A stretch of DNA of 64,000 bases from Burkholderiales bacterium (GTDB lineage Bacteria; Pseudomonadota; Gammaproteobacteria; Burkholderiales; Burkholderiaceae_C), in NCBI GenBank assembly GCA_016192425.1, contig JACPUE010000052.1, positions 1 to 64,000 of the forward strand, in the 5' to 3' direction. Shown here piece by piece: positions 44,781-54,034 of the stretch; positions within the stretch are counted from its first letter, which is position 1; each line of letters starts with the position of its first letter. A model generated the notes under the pieces. That model was not told the origin of the DNA and did not search any database. It saw only the letters and a program-made list of their open reading frames with translations. Made by a program: the position numbers and the translations under genes.

Positions 44781-46055
44781 TCAGTTGCAGTTTTCAGCCG
44801 CCGTGCAGAAACGGATGCTGGCAATGAAGAAGCGGGAGGTACCCAGGGGCTGCACCACCACTTCGTCGAAGGGTGTTGCAGTGCTGGGCATGAGGTTGGG
44901 CACCACCGTCAGCTCGTACGGGACGATGGCTGCGGGCGGGCTGGGCAGTGCCGGATAGACCACGGGCACGCCGACATTGAGCCCGGCCAGCTTGAACGTG
45001 AAGGAGATCTGCACCGTTGGATCGAGGCTCAGCACCCCGAGCGCGAATTTGTCGGCAGTCTTTCCGCCTGAGAGCTTGAAGCCCAGGGACTTGCTGCTGT
45101 CCAAAGCCGACTCGGCATCCGTCGCACAGGCACCGGAGCACACGCCAATACCTGTGCCGCCTGCATTGCGCGAGATGTTGCCTCCGGTAGAGTTTACGGT
45201 CATGGCACCCCAGGCCGTGGCACTGTCGAAGGTGATCGATGTGGTGTTGGCATTTCTGCCGGTGTAGGCCACCGGCGTGATCGAATCGAGGCGTGCCGTG
45301 GTCAGCCGGACCGTCACCTGTTCGTGGCCCGAGAGCTTTTTGAGATCCGCAACCGATTCGAACTGCAGCATGTCATCGAAATGTGCGATGGCGTTCACCG
45401 CGTACTCCACACCTGAGGCCGGGTTCACCAAGGCTTCTGCGCGCCGGTAGTACACCGCTGGCGGTGCCTGGGTGTTGCTCCATTCGTTGCCCCCTGCTCC
45501 CGGCAGGGCCATACGCGGTGCAGCGACGCGCCAAGCGCCCAGGCCGCTGGCGCCGTGGCTGACAAGCACCCAGGCGTAAATGCTCTGGAAGGTGCCGCCA
45601 TCGTTCACGCCCAGCCCTGCCGTGCCGGCACTGGTTATGCCGTTAGCGCGTGTCAGACCGGTCGCACCATCGAACACACGGTAGGAAATCTTGCGCCCCC
45701 ATCCGTCCAATGCATCCTCTGCCTGCAAGCCCAGGCTGACCCAAGGCACCGTGCCATCGCGGTTGGTGCACATCACCGCTGCGGCAACGGGCGCCGCAAG
45801 CCCCGTGTCCAGCACGCCACTGGCCGGGCAGGGCAGCCGCCCCTGGCTGGCGGCAAAGGCGTGCAAGGCGGCCTGGATGCGCTGCATGCGCGCCTGGGTC
45901 AGCGTCTGCTGCTCCGTGCGCCCTTCCACCTGGCGGGCCATGCGGATGGCCATGGTCGATGCCGCCACGACCAGCAGCCCCGCAATCACTGCCAGCGCAG
46001 CACCGCCGCGCTGGCGGGCCCGGCAAGTCCAGAAGGGAGCAATATGGCGCGGCAT
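44781..46055 (-). CDS. Large pseudopilin-like protein
   Basis: A 424-residue secreted protein with an N-terminal hydrophobic helix after RARQRGG (AALAVIAGLLVVAASTMAIRM). Gly-Gly at the junction suits a prepilin-like cut, but the canonical Glu +5 is absent. The region RLPCPASG ... GTVPWVSLGLQAEDALDGWG-KISYRVFDG (about 76-130) is homologous to the same region of the neighbouring prepilin. The C-terminal 200 residues are Ser/Thr/Gly-rich with paired cysteines (VCSGAC; FCTAAENC), perhaps an adhesin tip. Start ATG 46055; TTG at 46064 is an alternative. Follows the upstream gene by 18 bp. Confidence 0.75.
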   Translation of the reverse strand: MPRHIAPFWTCRARQRGGAALAVIAGLLVVAASTMAIRMARQVEGRTEQQTLTQARMQRIQAALHAFAASQGRLPCPASGVLDTGLAAPVAAAVMCTNRDGTVPWVSLGLQAEDALDGWGRKISYRVFDGATGLTRANGITSAGTAGLGVNDGGTFQSIYAWVLVSHGASGLGAWRVAAPRMALPGAGGNEWSNTQAPPAVYYRRAEALVNPASGVEYAVNAIAHFDDMLQFESVADLKKLSGHEQVTVRLTTARLDSITPVAYTGRNANTTSITFDSATAWGAMTVNSTGGNISRNAGGTGIGVCSGACATDAESALDSSKSLGFKLSGGKTADKFALGVLSLDPTVQISFTFKLAGLNVGVPVVYPALPSPPAAIVPYELTVVPNLMPSTATPFDEVVVQPLGTSRFFIASIRFCTAAENCN

Positions 46056-46073
46056 GGCAGTCAAGATGCGGGT

Positions 46074-46946
46074 TCAGGGCCTGCGCGGCCCCAGGCCGGC
46101 AGCCATGGCCACCGACAGGATGGTAGGCCGCAGCACCAGGTCGTCGTAGTAGGCGGCGGGGTTCTCGGCAAAATCTGCATCGACATAGAAGTCGTTGGGG
46201 CTAGCAGAGCGCAAAGGCACCGTGCTGCGGTTGATGTTCTCCAGCGGCCCTGGCGGCGCCCCGACGGATGTGCCCAGGTAGTTGCCGTCGGCGCTGAACC
46301 CGCCAAAGCGGTTGGGGCCGTGGCTGATCAGGAAGTAGGCGACCCCGTTGCCGTTGGCCTTGCTGGCCAACTCGGCCGCAGACCCCACGGCGCAGGCTGC
46401 GGCATTGCACGCACGGAACCCCCTTGTGGACAACCAGGTGTTGACGGCACCGGGATTGGTTGGATCCAAAGCCTGCATGTTCATGCCGTCCGCCAGGGTC
46501 AACGAGCCCGCCACAGCCGCCCCGCCCCACACCCGGTAGCTGACCATGGTGTTCCAGGCATCCATTGCATCGGTTTGTGATACGCCCAGGCTGCGCCAGG
46601 GCACCACGCCGTTGGTCAAGGCCAGTGCCGTGCAGGCTCCACCGGCTGCGAGCTCCAGCCCCTGGTTGGCGTTGCCTGGGGGCAAGTCGCCATCGGCCGG
46701 ACAAGGCAAGCGCCGGTTTGCCAGCACAAACCGCACCATCGCCTGCTCCAGCGCTTCGAGCTTGGCGCGGGTTTCCTTGCGGCGGCTGTTGTCCAGCATC
46801 ACGTTGGTGGCTGGCAGGAACACCGCTGCCAGCAGGCCCACGATGAGCAGCACCAGCGCCATCTCCACCAGCGAAAAGCCGCGCACCCTGGCATCGATCC
46901 GGGGCAAAGCAGAGGGAGCCGAAAGATTGATTGCTATCATTTTCAT
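46074..46946 (-). CDS. Large prepilin, paralogue of the next gene
   Basis: A 290-residue prepilin. Leader ends ARVRG, mature part begins FSLVEMALVLLIVGLLAAVFLP with Glu +5. RLPCPADGDLPPG ... NGVVPWRSLGVSQTDAMDAWNTMVSYRVWGG (about 78-140) shares its order of motifs with the gene downstream, so the two arose by duplication or share a domain family. Cysteines RACNAAACAVG suggest disulfides. The start codon (ATGAAAATG) lies inside a dispersed repeat and has no good ribosome-binding site, so the true start may differ. Confidence 0.8.
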   Translation of the reverse strand: MKMIAINLSAPSALPRIDARVRGFSLVEMALVLLIVGLLAAVFLPATNVMLDNSRRKETRAKLEALEQAMVRFVLANRRLPCPADGDLPPGNANQGLELAAGGACTALALTNGVVPWRSLGVSQTDAMDAWNTMVSYRVWGGAAVAGSLTLADGMNMQALDPTNPGAVNTWLSTRGFRACNAAACAVGSAAELASKANGNGVAYFLISHGPNRFGGFSADGNYLGTSVGAPPGPLENINRSTVPLRSASPNDFYVDADFAENPAAYYDDLVLRPTILSVAMAAGLGPRRP

Positions 46947-46961
46947 AGCTACTAGCGCTTG
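46930..46961. repeat. Dispersed short repeat over the start of a prepilin gene
   Basis: 32 bp, the reverse complement beginning caagcgctagtagctatg and ending gatagcaat. 28 of 32 positions match 29543-29574. It contains the start codon of the prepilin gene; another gcgctag/ctagcgc element follows at 46970. Confidence 0.75.
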
Positions 46962-46980
46962 TAAACAGGGCGCTAGAGCC

Positions 46981-47466
46981 CTATTTTTTATGAAAATATC
47001 CTGGCGCCACCACGTCGTTCAGAACGGTACCGGTGTCGCTGACCTGCTGCCCAGGGCGCAGCACGATGTCGTTCTCGCCGCTCAGGCGCAGGCGCACTTC
47101 GCCATGGTCGATGTGCACGGTGCGGCCTGCGTAGGGCTCGCCGTGCTGCAGCATCTGGCCGTTGATCCAGGCGGTGGCGTTCTTGCGGCCCAGGGCCAGG
47201 CCGTCCAGCTGAAAGACGGGGGGCGGTGCCTGCGGAGCCAGGGCGGCAGTGGCTGCGGCCTGGTCCGCACCGCCAGGAGGCAGTTTGCGCGCGGCCTCGA
47301 TGCTGGCGCGCTGCTGCGGGGTGTAGAACACGCGCGGCCACAGCGCGGCGGCATCGGGGGCGCTGGGCAGTGGCGCTGCGCTGGCAGCGCCCGCCGGGCC
47401 CGCCAGCAGGCAGCCCAGCGCAGCCAGTGCGGCGGCAAGGTGGATGGGCGCGGGAGCATGGGGCAT
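46981..47466 (-). CDS. MshK-like pilus assembly protein
   Basis: A 161-residue secreted protein: signal peptide (LAAALAALGCLLAGPAGA), then RVFYTPQQRASIEAARK, a linker, and FQLDGLALGRKNATAWINGQMLQHGE ... HGEVRLRLSGENDIVLRPGQQV. The VFYTPQQRA... / AWINGQ... pattern matches MshK, a PilP-like periplasmic partner of the MSHA platform. The position after mshJ supports this. Ends in VAPGYFHKK. Confidence 0.75.
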   Translation of the reverse strand: MPHAPAPIHLAAALAALGCLLAGPAGAASAAPLPSAPDAAALWPRVFYTPQQRASIEAARKLPPGGADQAAATAALAPQAPPPVFQLDGLALGRKNATAWINGQMLQHGEPYAGRTVHIDHGEVRLRLSGENDIVLRPGQQVSDTGTVLNDVVAPGYFHKK

Positions 47467-47487
47467 GGCGGCGTACCTCAGGGAGGC

Positions 47488-48093
47488 CTACTTGGGGGCA
47501 TTGTGGTTAGCGCCAGGGGCCGGGTCAATGTGCAGAAAGTTGACACGGCAGCGTGCCGAAAGGCCTTCGGGCGTGGCCTGCTCAAACACGCAGCCCGCCA
47601 CGCGCGAGACGAGAGCATGGCGCTGGCGCAGTTGTTCCAGCACGCGCAGCACCTCGATCTCGTGCACCCGCGCAAACTGCAGTTCCAGCACATGGCGCTG
47701 CACGCGCGCCTGGGCGGCTTCAGCCTGGGGCAGTTCCACGGCTTCGGGCGCAGCCAGGGTGAAGCTGGCCTGGCCTTGCAGGTCCAGTTGCTGGAGGATG
47801 CGCAGCAGGTCGTCCACCCACACGGCGCGCGGCTCGCCCCCCACCAGCCCGGCAGCCGCCATCTGCTGGTACTGGCGCAGGTGGTTCTGCACATCGGCCT
47901 GCTCGGCGCGGGCCTCTTCAAGCTGGGCCTGTGCGGCCTGCTGCGTGGCCTCGGCCTGTTGCCAGCCGGGATCCAGAAAATAGCGCACGCCCCACAGGGC
48001 CAGCATGGAGGCCAGAGCGGCCATCAGCACGCCAACCAGCGTCCAGACGGCGGGCCGCACCAGCGGAAAGACCACGGGCCACAGGCGTTTCAT
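47488..48093 (-). CDS. MshJ/PilO-like pilus assembly protein
   Basis: A 201-residue bitopic membrane protein: one N-terminal helix (VWTLVGVLMAALASMLALWGV), a coiled coil rich in Glu/Ala/Gln (QQAEATQQAAQAQLEEARAEQADVQNHL, about 46-75), then a small alpha/beta domain with RHVLELQFARVHEIEVLRVLEQL. This is the layout of PilO/GspM/MshJ. The four-base overlap with the gene before (ATGA) fits a tight operon. Confidence 0.8.
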   Translation of the reverse strand: MKRLWPVVFPLVRPAVWTLVGVLMAALASMLALWGVRYFLDPGWQQAEATQQAAQAQLEEARAEQADVQNHLRQYQQMAAAGLVGGEPRAVWVDDLLRILQQLDLQGQASFTLAAPEAVELPQAEAAQARVQRHVLELQFARVHEIEVLRVLEQLRQRHALVSRVAGCVFEQATPEGLSARCRVNFLHIDPAPGANHNAPK

Positions 48094-49544
48094 GAGGGAT
48101 CTCCCACGGCAGCGGCGGGGCGGGGCGCCAGGCACCAGCGCCAGGCGCTGGCGGTGGCGTCGGTGGTGGAGCTCAGGCCGCCGGCCAGTGCGGTAGAGCC
48201 TTCCAGGCGCACCGGATCGGTCTGCACCTGCCACTGCGGCCAGGCGGCCACCGACTGGCCCAGCGCTTCGAGCAAGGCCTGGCGCTGGCGCGGCAGCAAA
48301 CCGGCTTCCGGGCGGATTTCAAACTGCCATTCAGCCTGCAGGGCCGCATTGGCAGGCGCAGCAGGCGCGGCCTCGGCGCCTGCGGGCTGCGCACTTGGGC
48401 AGGCCTGGGCGCGCAGGGCTTGTTCGGTGCGCACCAGTTGGGCCTGGGGGTGGGCCTGCAGCAACTGCCCCAGCATCCACAGGGGCTGCGCAGGGTCCAG
48501 GCCCTGCTGAAGTTCCTGGCGCTGCACCTCCATGGCCAGGCGCAGCAGCGGCACGTTGATCTGGCGCCGTGCCAGGTCTTCGCGGAGGGCCTGGGCCTGG
48601 GCCTCCATGCCTGCAGCCTGCTGCACGCGGGCACGGCTTTGTTCTGCGCCCCCCAGCAAAGCCTGGCCCTGCAGCGCCAGCCCTGCCAGCCCGGCCAGCA
48701 GCACGGCCACCGTGGCCGCCCTGAGGCCCTGGCGCGCGCGCTGGGCCAGGTGGTGGCGGCGCAAGCCAACGGCGGCCAGTTGCCCTGGCGCACGGCGGCC
48801 CGCCAGCGCCAGCACCTCGGCCAGCAGGCTGGCGGCCTTGCGCGGCGCCACGGCTGGCAGCAGCGCAAGCCCCTGGTTCTGCAGGCTCTGGCGCAGTTCT
48901 GGCGGCGGATCCATGGGCAGGACCTGCGGCCTGGTGTCGCGCTCGATGGTGCGGTTGTCGGCCAGGTATTTGAGGGTGAGCGCCACCTCGCGGGCCTGCA
49001 GCTCGGGCTCGGTTTCCAGCAGCAGGCGCGAGAACACGGGCACATGGCCGTGCAGCAGCACCATGCGCATGCCATACGGCAGGCACAGGCACAGCAGCAG
49101 CCAGCCCTGGCGCGGCAGGTGGGCCTGGCGTGCGGCCCAGTGGGCCATGAGGTAGCTCAGCGTCCAGACGCCCTCGATAGGGTACTGCGCCTGCACCAGC
49201 GCGTCGAGCTGCCCCATCAGCGCCGGGGACGACACGCCCACGGCATGCAGCCCAAAGGGTTTGGGCAGTAGCGGCTGGGCCGAGGCGGCCTCCCAGCTCG
49301 CACGCAGCGGCACATCGGGCAGCAGGGTCTGGTATTGCACCTGGATGAAGCTCTGCCGGTCCCCGCCCATGAGGCCGGGCACCTCGATGCGCACATGGGT
49401 TTCTTCGACCAGGTCGGCCACCACGCGCACCCCGGCGGCTGCGCCGGGCGGCGCGGGCAGGGCCTGGCCCTGGGCGTCGAGCCACAGCGCCTGCGCCGGG
49501 TTGACCAGCAGCAGGTGGTTGCGGGAGGTGGAGCGCAGCGTCAT
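48090..49544 (-). CDS. MshI-like pilus assembly protein
   Basis: A 484-residue protein with a cytoplasmic N-terminal half (about 1-265) and one membrane helix (LRAATVAVLLAGLAGLALQG, about 270-290), then a periplasmic part with helical QAQALREDLARRQINVPLLRLAMEV and a C-terminal domain with paired cysteines. This layout joins PilM-like and PilN-like parts, as in MshI. ATP-binding motifs of true actin-fold PilM are not obvious. Overlaps both neighbours by four bases. Confidence 0.75.
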   Translation of the reverse strand: MTLRSTSRNHLLLVNPAQALWLDAQGQALPAPPGAAAGVRVVADLVEETHVRIEVPGLMGGDRQSFIQVQYQTLLPDVPLRASWEAASAQPLLPKPFGLHAVGVSSPALMGQLDALVQAQYPIEGVWTLSYLMAHWAARQAHLPRQGWLLLCLCLPYGMRMVLLHGHVPVFSRLLLETEPELQAREVALTLKYLADNRTIERDTRPQVLPMDPPPELRQSLQNQGLALLPAVAPRKAASLLAEVLALAGRRAPGQLAAVGLRRHHLAQRARQGLRAATVAVLLAGLAGLALQGQALLGGAEQSRARVQQAAGMEAQAQALREDLARRQINVPLLRLAMEVQRQELQQGLDPAQPLWMLGQLLQAHPQAQLVRTEQALRAQACPSAQPAGAEAAPAAPANAALQAEWQFEIRPEAGLLPRQRQALLEALGQSVAAWPQWQVQTDPVRLEGSTALAGGLSSTTDATASAWRWCLAPRPAAAVGDPS

Positions 49545-50740
49545 GCCCGGATCTTGGAAATGGTGTCGTAAATGGGGCCCAGCACGGCCAGCATGATCCA
49601 GCCCAGGATCATGCCCAGCACCACGGTGAGCACCGGCTCGATGAGCGCCTGCACGCGGCCTATGGATTCGTCGATGTCGCGGGTGAAGAAGTAGCTCACG
49701 TTGGCCAGCGCTTCATCAAGCGCACCTGTGGCTTCGCCCACGCGCAGCATGCGCACCACGAGCGAGGGAAAGAGGTTTTCCATGGCAAAGGCATCGCTGA
49801 TGGAGGTGCCGGTGGCAATGCGCTCGCGCGCGCGCGCCAGGGCGCGCTGCACGGGCAGGTTGCTGGTGATTTTTTCGCAGTAGCCCAGCGCCTCGATCAC
49901 CGGGATGCCGGTGCGGTACATGAGTGCAAAACTGTCCATCAGCCGCGCCAGGATGATTTTCTTGACCACCGGCCCTACCGCCGGAATGGCCAGCACCGCC
50001 TGGTGCAGCTTGAAGCGCAACTGATCGTTGGCACGTGCGGCCAGCGCCACGCCCACCACCAGTGCCACGGGGGTGGGCAGGATGAGCCACCAGTAGCCCA
50101 CAAAGGCTTCGGACAGCCAGATCAGCAGCCGCGTCTGCAGCGGAATCTCCTGCCCCATGTTGCGGATGAAGCTGACGAGCTGCGGCACCAGGTACACCAT
50201 GAGGAACACCACCACCCCAGAGATGGTGACGGTGACGAACGCGGGGTACATCAGCAGCTTCTTGGTCTGCGCCGCCAGCTCGGCCTGCCACTTGAGCGAG
50301 CGCACCAGTTCGCCCAGCACCTCGGCCAGCTGGCCGGTGATTTCGCCCGAGCGCACCAGGTGCACCATCACGTCGGTGAAGATGCCGGGATCCTGGGCCA
50401 TGGCGTCGGCCAGGGTGCTGCCGTTCTGGATGCGGTCCATCAGGCTGGCGGCCACCTGGCGCAGTTCCAGGCTGTCTGCGCCGTCGCGCAGGTCTTGCAG
50501 GGCGCCAATCAGCGGCACGCCTGCGCGCAGCAGCATCTGCATGTGGAACAGCAGGTTGATGAGCTCGCGCGTGGGCAGGCTGGCCAGGCGCAGCGCGCGG
50601 CTGCGCACCGCGGAAAAGCGGATCAGCGACAGGCCCGAAGCGCGCAGCTGCGCCTGCAGGTCGGCCTCGTGCAGGGCGGTGATTTCGCCCTTGACGATTT
50701 CGCCGCCCTCGTTGATGGCGCGGTAGCGGTAGCGTGGCAT
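49541..50740 (-). CDS. mshG: MshG/GspF/PilC-type inner-membrane platform protein
   Basis: A 399-residue polytopic protein. Seen: PRYRYRAINEGGEIVKGEI at the N terminus, AGVPLIGALQDL, GEITGQLAEVLGEL, and a repeat of the same module in the second half (GIPVIEALGYCEKITSN; GEATGALDEALANVSYFF). Three hydrophobic helices (near 170, 220 and 375). This is the standard type II/IV platform protein with two GspF domains. Confidence 0.9.
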   Translation of the reverse strand: MPRYRYRAINEGGEIVKGEITALHEADLQAQLRASGLSLIRFSAVRSRALRLASLPTRELINLLFHMQMLLRAGVPLIGALQDLRDGADSLELRQVAASLMDRIQNGSTLADAMAQDPGIFTDVMVHLVRSGEITGQLAEVLGELVRSLKWQAELAAQTKKLLMYPAFVTVTISGVVVFLMVYLVPQLVSFIRNMGQEIPLQTRLLIWLSEAFVGYWWLILPTPVALVVGVALAARANDQLRFKLHQAVLAIPAVGPVVKKIILARLMDSFALMYRTGIPVIEALGYCEKITSNLPVQRALARARERIATGTSISDAFAMENLFPSLVVRMLRVGEATGALDEALANVSYFFTRDIDESIGRVQALIEPVLTVVLGMILGWIMLAVLGPIYDTISKIRA

Positions 50741-50759
50741 GCGCGCTGTGCTCCGTTGG

Positions 50760-52505
50760 TTACAGGCGGGTGGTCAGATCGACCACCCGGCCCACCTCTT
50801 CCACGGTGGTGATGCCTTCGAGCACCCGGCGCAGGCCGTCTTCGGCCATGGGAGCAAAACCGTGGGCCATGGCGTGCGCGGTCAGTTCGCCCAGGGTGGC
50901 GTTGCGGGTGATGAGTTCGTCGAGCGAGGCGTCCATGCGCAGCAGCTCCATGATCGCCAGCCGCCCACGATAGCCCTGGAAGCCACAGGCCTCGCAGCCG
51001 CCAGGGTGTGCGCGGTACACCTTGTGCCCGATGGCCTGTGCGCCGATCAGGCGCGCCTCGATGCTGCCATCGGTGACCAGCACCTCCTCGCGGCAGTGCA
51101 CGCACACGCGCCGCACCAGGCGCTGGGCCACGATGCCGATGATGTTGCCCGCCATCACCTCGGGCGAAACGCCCAGGTCCTTGATGCGCTGGAAGCTGCG
51201 CAGCGCCGAGTTGGTGTGCAGCGTGGAGAACACCTGGTGGCCCGTCATGGCGGCGCGAAAGGCCATTTCGGCGGTGTCCTTGTCGCGCACCTCACCCACC
51301 AGGATGATGTCCGGGTCCTGGCGCATCAGCGAGCGCACGCCGTCGGAAAAGTCGATCTTGCTGCCGTCCGAGATGGAGGTCTGCCGGATGCGCGTGATGG
51401 GGTATTCGACCGGATCCTCCAGCGTCATGATGTTGACGCTTTCCTCGTTCATGTGGCTGAGCACGGAGTACAGCGTGGTCGTCTTGCCCGAACCCGTGGG
51501 GCCGGTCACCAGGATGATGCCCTCGGGCCGCGCCAGCATCAGGTCGAGCAGGTAGTACTGGTCCTCGGTCAGCCCGAGCTTGCTGTATTCGACGATGCCG
51601 CGCTTGGCATCAAGCACGCGCAGCACGAAGTTCTCGCCGTGGATGGTGGGCTGCACGGCGGCGCGGAAGTCCACGCTGCGCCCGCCGATGGACAGCGACA
51701 CCCGCCCGTCCTGCGGCGCCCGGCTCTCGGCAATGTTCATGCCCGCCACCAGCTTGAGACGCACCAGCATGGCGTTCCAGTAGCGGCCATGCAGCACGCG
51801 CACCTGGCGCAGCACGCCGTCGATGCGGTAGCGGATGCGCAGGAACTGGCCCTCGGGCTCGAAGTGGATGTCCGACGCCAGCTTGTGCACGCCGTCGGAC
51901 AGCAGCGCATCCACCAGGCGCACCACCGGATGGCTGTAGCCGCCCTGCCCCTGCGAGAGCGAGGCCATGTCGATCTGCCCGGTCTCGATCTCCTGGATGA
52001 TGCCGTCGATGGACAGCTCATAGCCGTAGAACTGGTCGATGGCGGCCAGCACATCGGCCGCACTGGCCAAGCGCCAAGAAATTGACACCCCCAGCCCCAC
52101 GTGCGCCCGGATCTGGTCGCCGGCGATGATGTCGTTGGGCTTGGGGCTGGCAAGCACGAGCTTTTGCGTCTCGGCCTGGAACGACACCGGAAACACCTGA
52201 AAGCGCAGCGCCATGGCCTTGGGCAGGCGCGCCAGCGCCTCCGGGTCGGCCAGCACCGTCTGCAGCTGGATGGTTTGCTGGCCCAGCGTCTGGCCCAGGG
52301 CCTCGCGCATGGCCTCTTCGGTGACAAAGCCCAGGGCGATCAGCGCATCGCCCAGCTGCTTGCCGGTCTTGCGCTGCTCCAGCAGCGCGATCTGGATCTG
52401 GTCGGCAGACACCAGCCCCATGTGCTGGAGCCGGTCGCCCAGGCGCATGGGCGCCTGGCCTGCAGCCGGTGCGTTCGGCGCGGCGGCGGTCAGTGCTTCG
52501 CTCAT
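50760..52505 (-). CDS. mshE: MshE/GspE/PilB-type assembly ATPase
   Basis: A 581-residue hexameric ATPase powering pilus extension. The N-terminal MshEN-like domain (about 20-170; QAPMRLGDRLQHMGLVSADQIQIALLEQ, a c-di-GMP-binding type domain) is followed by Walker A GPTGSGKTTTLYS (about 335-347), Asp box RDPDIILVGEVRDKDTAEMA, His box TGHQVFSTLHTN and the tetracysteine zinc site CVHC ... CEAC. ATG at 52505 was chosen over GTG three codons upstream. MshE family members are known c-di-GMP effectors, which links the pilus to the GGDEF proteins in the window. Confidence 0.92.
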   Translation of the reverse strand: MSEALTAAAPNAPAAGQAPMRLGDRLQHMGLVSADQIQIALLEQRKTGKQLGDALIALGFVTEEAMREALGQTLGQQTIQLQTVLADPEALARLPKAMALRFQVFPVSFQAETQKLVLASPKPNDIIAGDQIRAHVGLGVSISWRLASAADVLAAIDQFYGYELSIDGIIQEIETGQIDMASLSQGQGGYSHPVVRLVDALLSDGVHKLASDIHFEPEGQFLRIRYRIDGVLRQVRVLHGRYWNAMLVRLKLVAGMNIAESRAPQDGRVSLSIGGRSVDFRAAVQPTIHGENFVLRVLDAKRGIVEYSKLGLTEDQYYLLDLMLARPEGIILVTGPTGSGKTTTLYSVLSHMNEESVNIMTLEDPVEYPITRIRQTSISDGSKIDFSDGVRSLMRQDPDIILVGEVRDKDTAEMAFRAAMTGHQVFSTLHTNSALRSFQRIKDLGVSPEVMAGNIIGIVAQRLVRRVCVHCREEVLVTDGSIEARLIGAQAIGHKVYRAHPGGCEACGFQGYRGRLAIMELLRMDASLDELITRNATLGELTAHAMAHGFAPMAEDGLRRVLEGITTVEEVGRVVDLTTRL

Positions 52506-54034
52506 TGGGCCCACAGCTCCTGCAGCTCGGCGATGCGCCGTTCGACGGCGCGCACGGGCACGCCCGAAGCGCCCTGCGCGCCCAACTGCACGGCCTGGCG
52601 GTACATGCGCAATGCGTCTTCATAGCGCCGCGCCTGGTCCAGCGCCACGGCCAGGTTGTAGGCGTAGGCCGCATGGCCGGGAGCGAGCGATTGCGCCAGC
52701 GTCAGCGGCCCCAGGGCCTCGGGCCAGCGCCCCTGGCGGCCCAGCAGGTTGCCCAGCGCGGCCTGCGCAGCCGCATCGCGCGGACGGGCCTGCACCCATT
52801 CCTGCAGGCGGCTTTCTGCCGTGGCGGGGTCGGAGTCGGACAGGATGGCCAGCATGCCGGTGCGTGCGGTGTCGTTGTCCGGCCAGAGCTGCAGGCTGCG
52901 CTGGTAGGCCGCCCAGGCGGGTTCATGCTGGCGCTGGCGGTGCAGGGCCACGGCCAGGCCCAGGGTGGCGTCGGGGTCGTCGGGCCGCTCGGCCAGCACC
53001 TGCTGGTACAGCGCCTGGGCCTTGGCCGCATCGCCCTCGCGCAATGCCGCCCAGGCGGCCTGCAACCGCGCCTGGGCCTGCGAGCGCACCAGCTGCGCCG
53101 CTGCCGCGCTGGCGGTAGGGCTTGCAGGGGCCGCAGCCTCGGCGGACGCCTTCAAGGCGGCGCGGCGCTGGGGCGCAGGCATGGACGCCTCGCCGGACTG
53201 CGGGCGGGGCGCTTCCTGGGTTGGCGATGTGCTGGTTGCCGGTGGCTGGGGCGCAGCGTCCGGGCGATCGGCCCTTGGCGCAACGCCCTGCCTTGCGGGT
53301 GCAGCGGGCACGGGGGCGGGCTGCGTGGCAGGCGCCGCCATCGGCGTTGCTGCGGGAAGGGGTGCTGCAGCCTCGGCACTGCCCGGCGCCACGGGTGCTT
53401 CGGCCAGTGCCTGCGAGGCGGCATCCAGCGGCGCAGCCACTTCCCCCTGTGCATTGGCAGGAGCGGGGGGCGGCGCCACGCCCACGGGCGTGAGCCCTGG
53501 GCGCTGCTGCGCCAGCCAGTATTGCCAACCCAACCAGGACAGCACGGCCAGCGCCACGCCGGCGAGCAGCCCCCACAGCATGCGGCGCCCGCGCGCCCCA
53601 TTGCGCTGTGGCGACGCAGCGGCACCCAGCATGGCCTGCGCCGCATCGCGCGCTGCAGTGCTCGCCTGGGCGGGTGCCGCAGCTGGCGGCGTACCCGCGC
53701 CAACGGTTGCAGCCGCGCCGGACACCGGGCGCACAGGTGCCGCAGGCGCGGCCTGGGGGGCGGGCGCGGCAGGTGCAGGTGCAGGTGCGGTGGCAACAGG
53801 CGCTGGCGCCATCGCTTCGGCTGTTGCAGGGGCGGCGGGTGCTGCGGGCGCTGCAGCCTCGGCGGATTCTGGCTCCAGGGCCAGCGTCAATTCGATCCCT
53901 TCGGATGCAGGGGGCGCCGTCGGCTCCGCGGCGGGCGCCTGCACAGCCGCTGGCGGCGCGGCGTGCGGATCGGCGGGCTCCAGCGCCAGGGGCTTTTTCT
54001 GGCTGCGCTGCAGGGCTTCGAGCAGCAGGCTCAT
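52502..54034 (-). CDS. MshN-like tetratricopeptide-repeat protein
   Basis: A 510-residue protein: short cytoplasmic N terminus (MSLLLEALQRSQKK, a known MshN-type opening), one membrane helix near residue 150-170 (RMLWGLLAGVALAVLSWLGWQYW), then a long Ala/Pro-rich periplasmic linker, and C-terminal TPR repeats (about 330-505; LNPPGRAYQRSLQLWPDN-type repeats; LGNLLGRQGRWPEALGPLTLAQSLAPGHAAYAYNLAVALDQ). The low-complexity linker is unusually long. Overlaps mshE and mshL by four bases. Confidence 0.82.
   Translation of the reverse strand: MSLLLEALQRSQKKPLALEPADPHAAPPAAVQAPAAEPTAPPASEGIELTLALEPESAEAAAPAAPAAPATAEAMAPAPVATAPAPAPAAPAPQAAPAAPVRPVSGAAATVGAGTPPAAAPAQASTAARDAAQAMLGAAASPQRNGARGRRMLWGLLAGVALAVLSWLGWQYWLAQQRPGLTPVGVAPPPAPANAQGEVAAPLDAASQALAEAPVAPGSAEAAAPLPAATPMAAPATQPAPVPAAPARQGVAPRADRPDAAPQPPATSTSPTQEAPRPQSGEASMPAPQRRAALKASAEAAAPASPTASAAAAQLVRSQAQARLQAAWAALREGDAAKAQALYQQVLAERPDDPDATLGLAVALHRQRQHEPAWAAYQRSLQLWPDNDTARTGMLAILSDSDPATAESRLQEWVQARPRDAAAQAALGNLLGRQGRWPEALGPLTLAQSLAPGHAAYAYNLAVALDQARRYEDALRMYRQAVQLGAQGASGVPVRAVERRIAELQELWAQ

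Noticed and set aside
53100-54000. Ala/Pro-rich part of the mshN gene as a tandem DNA repeat or assembly fault
   Set aside because: It is low in protein complexity but shows no repeating unit of fixed length at DNA level and the frame is intact.
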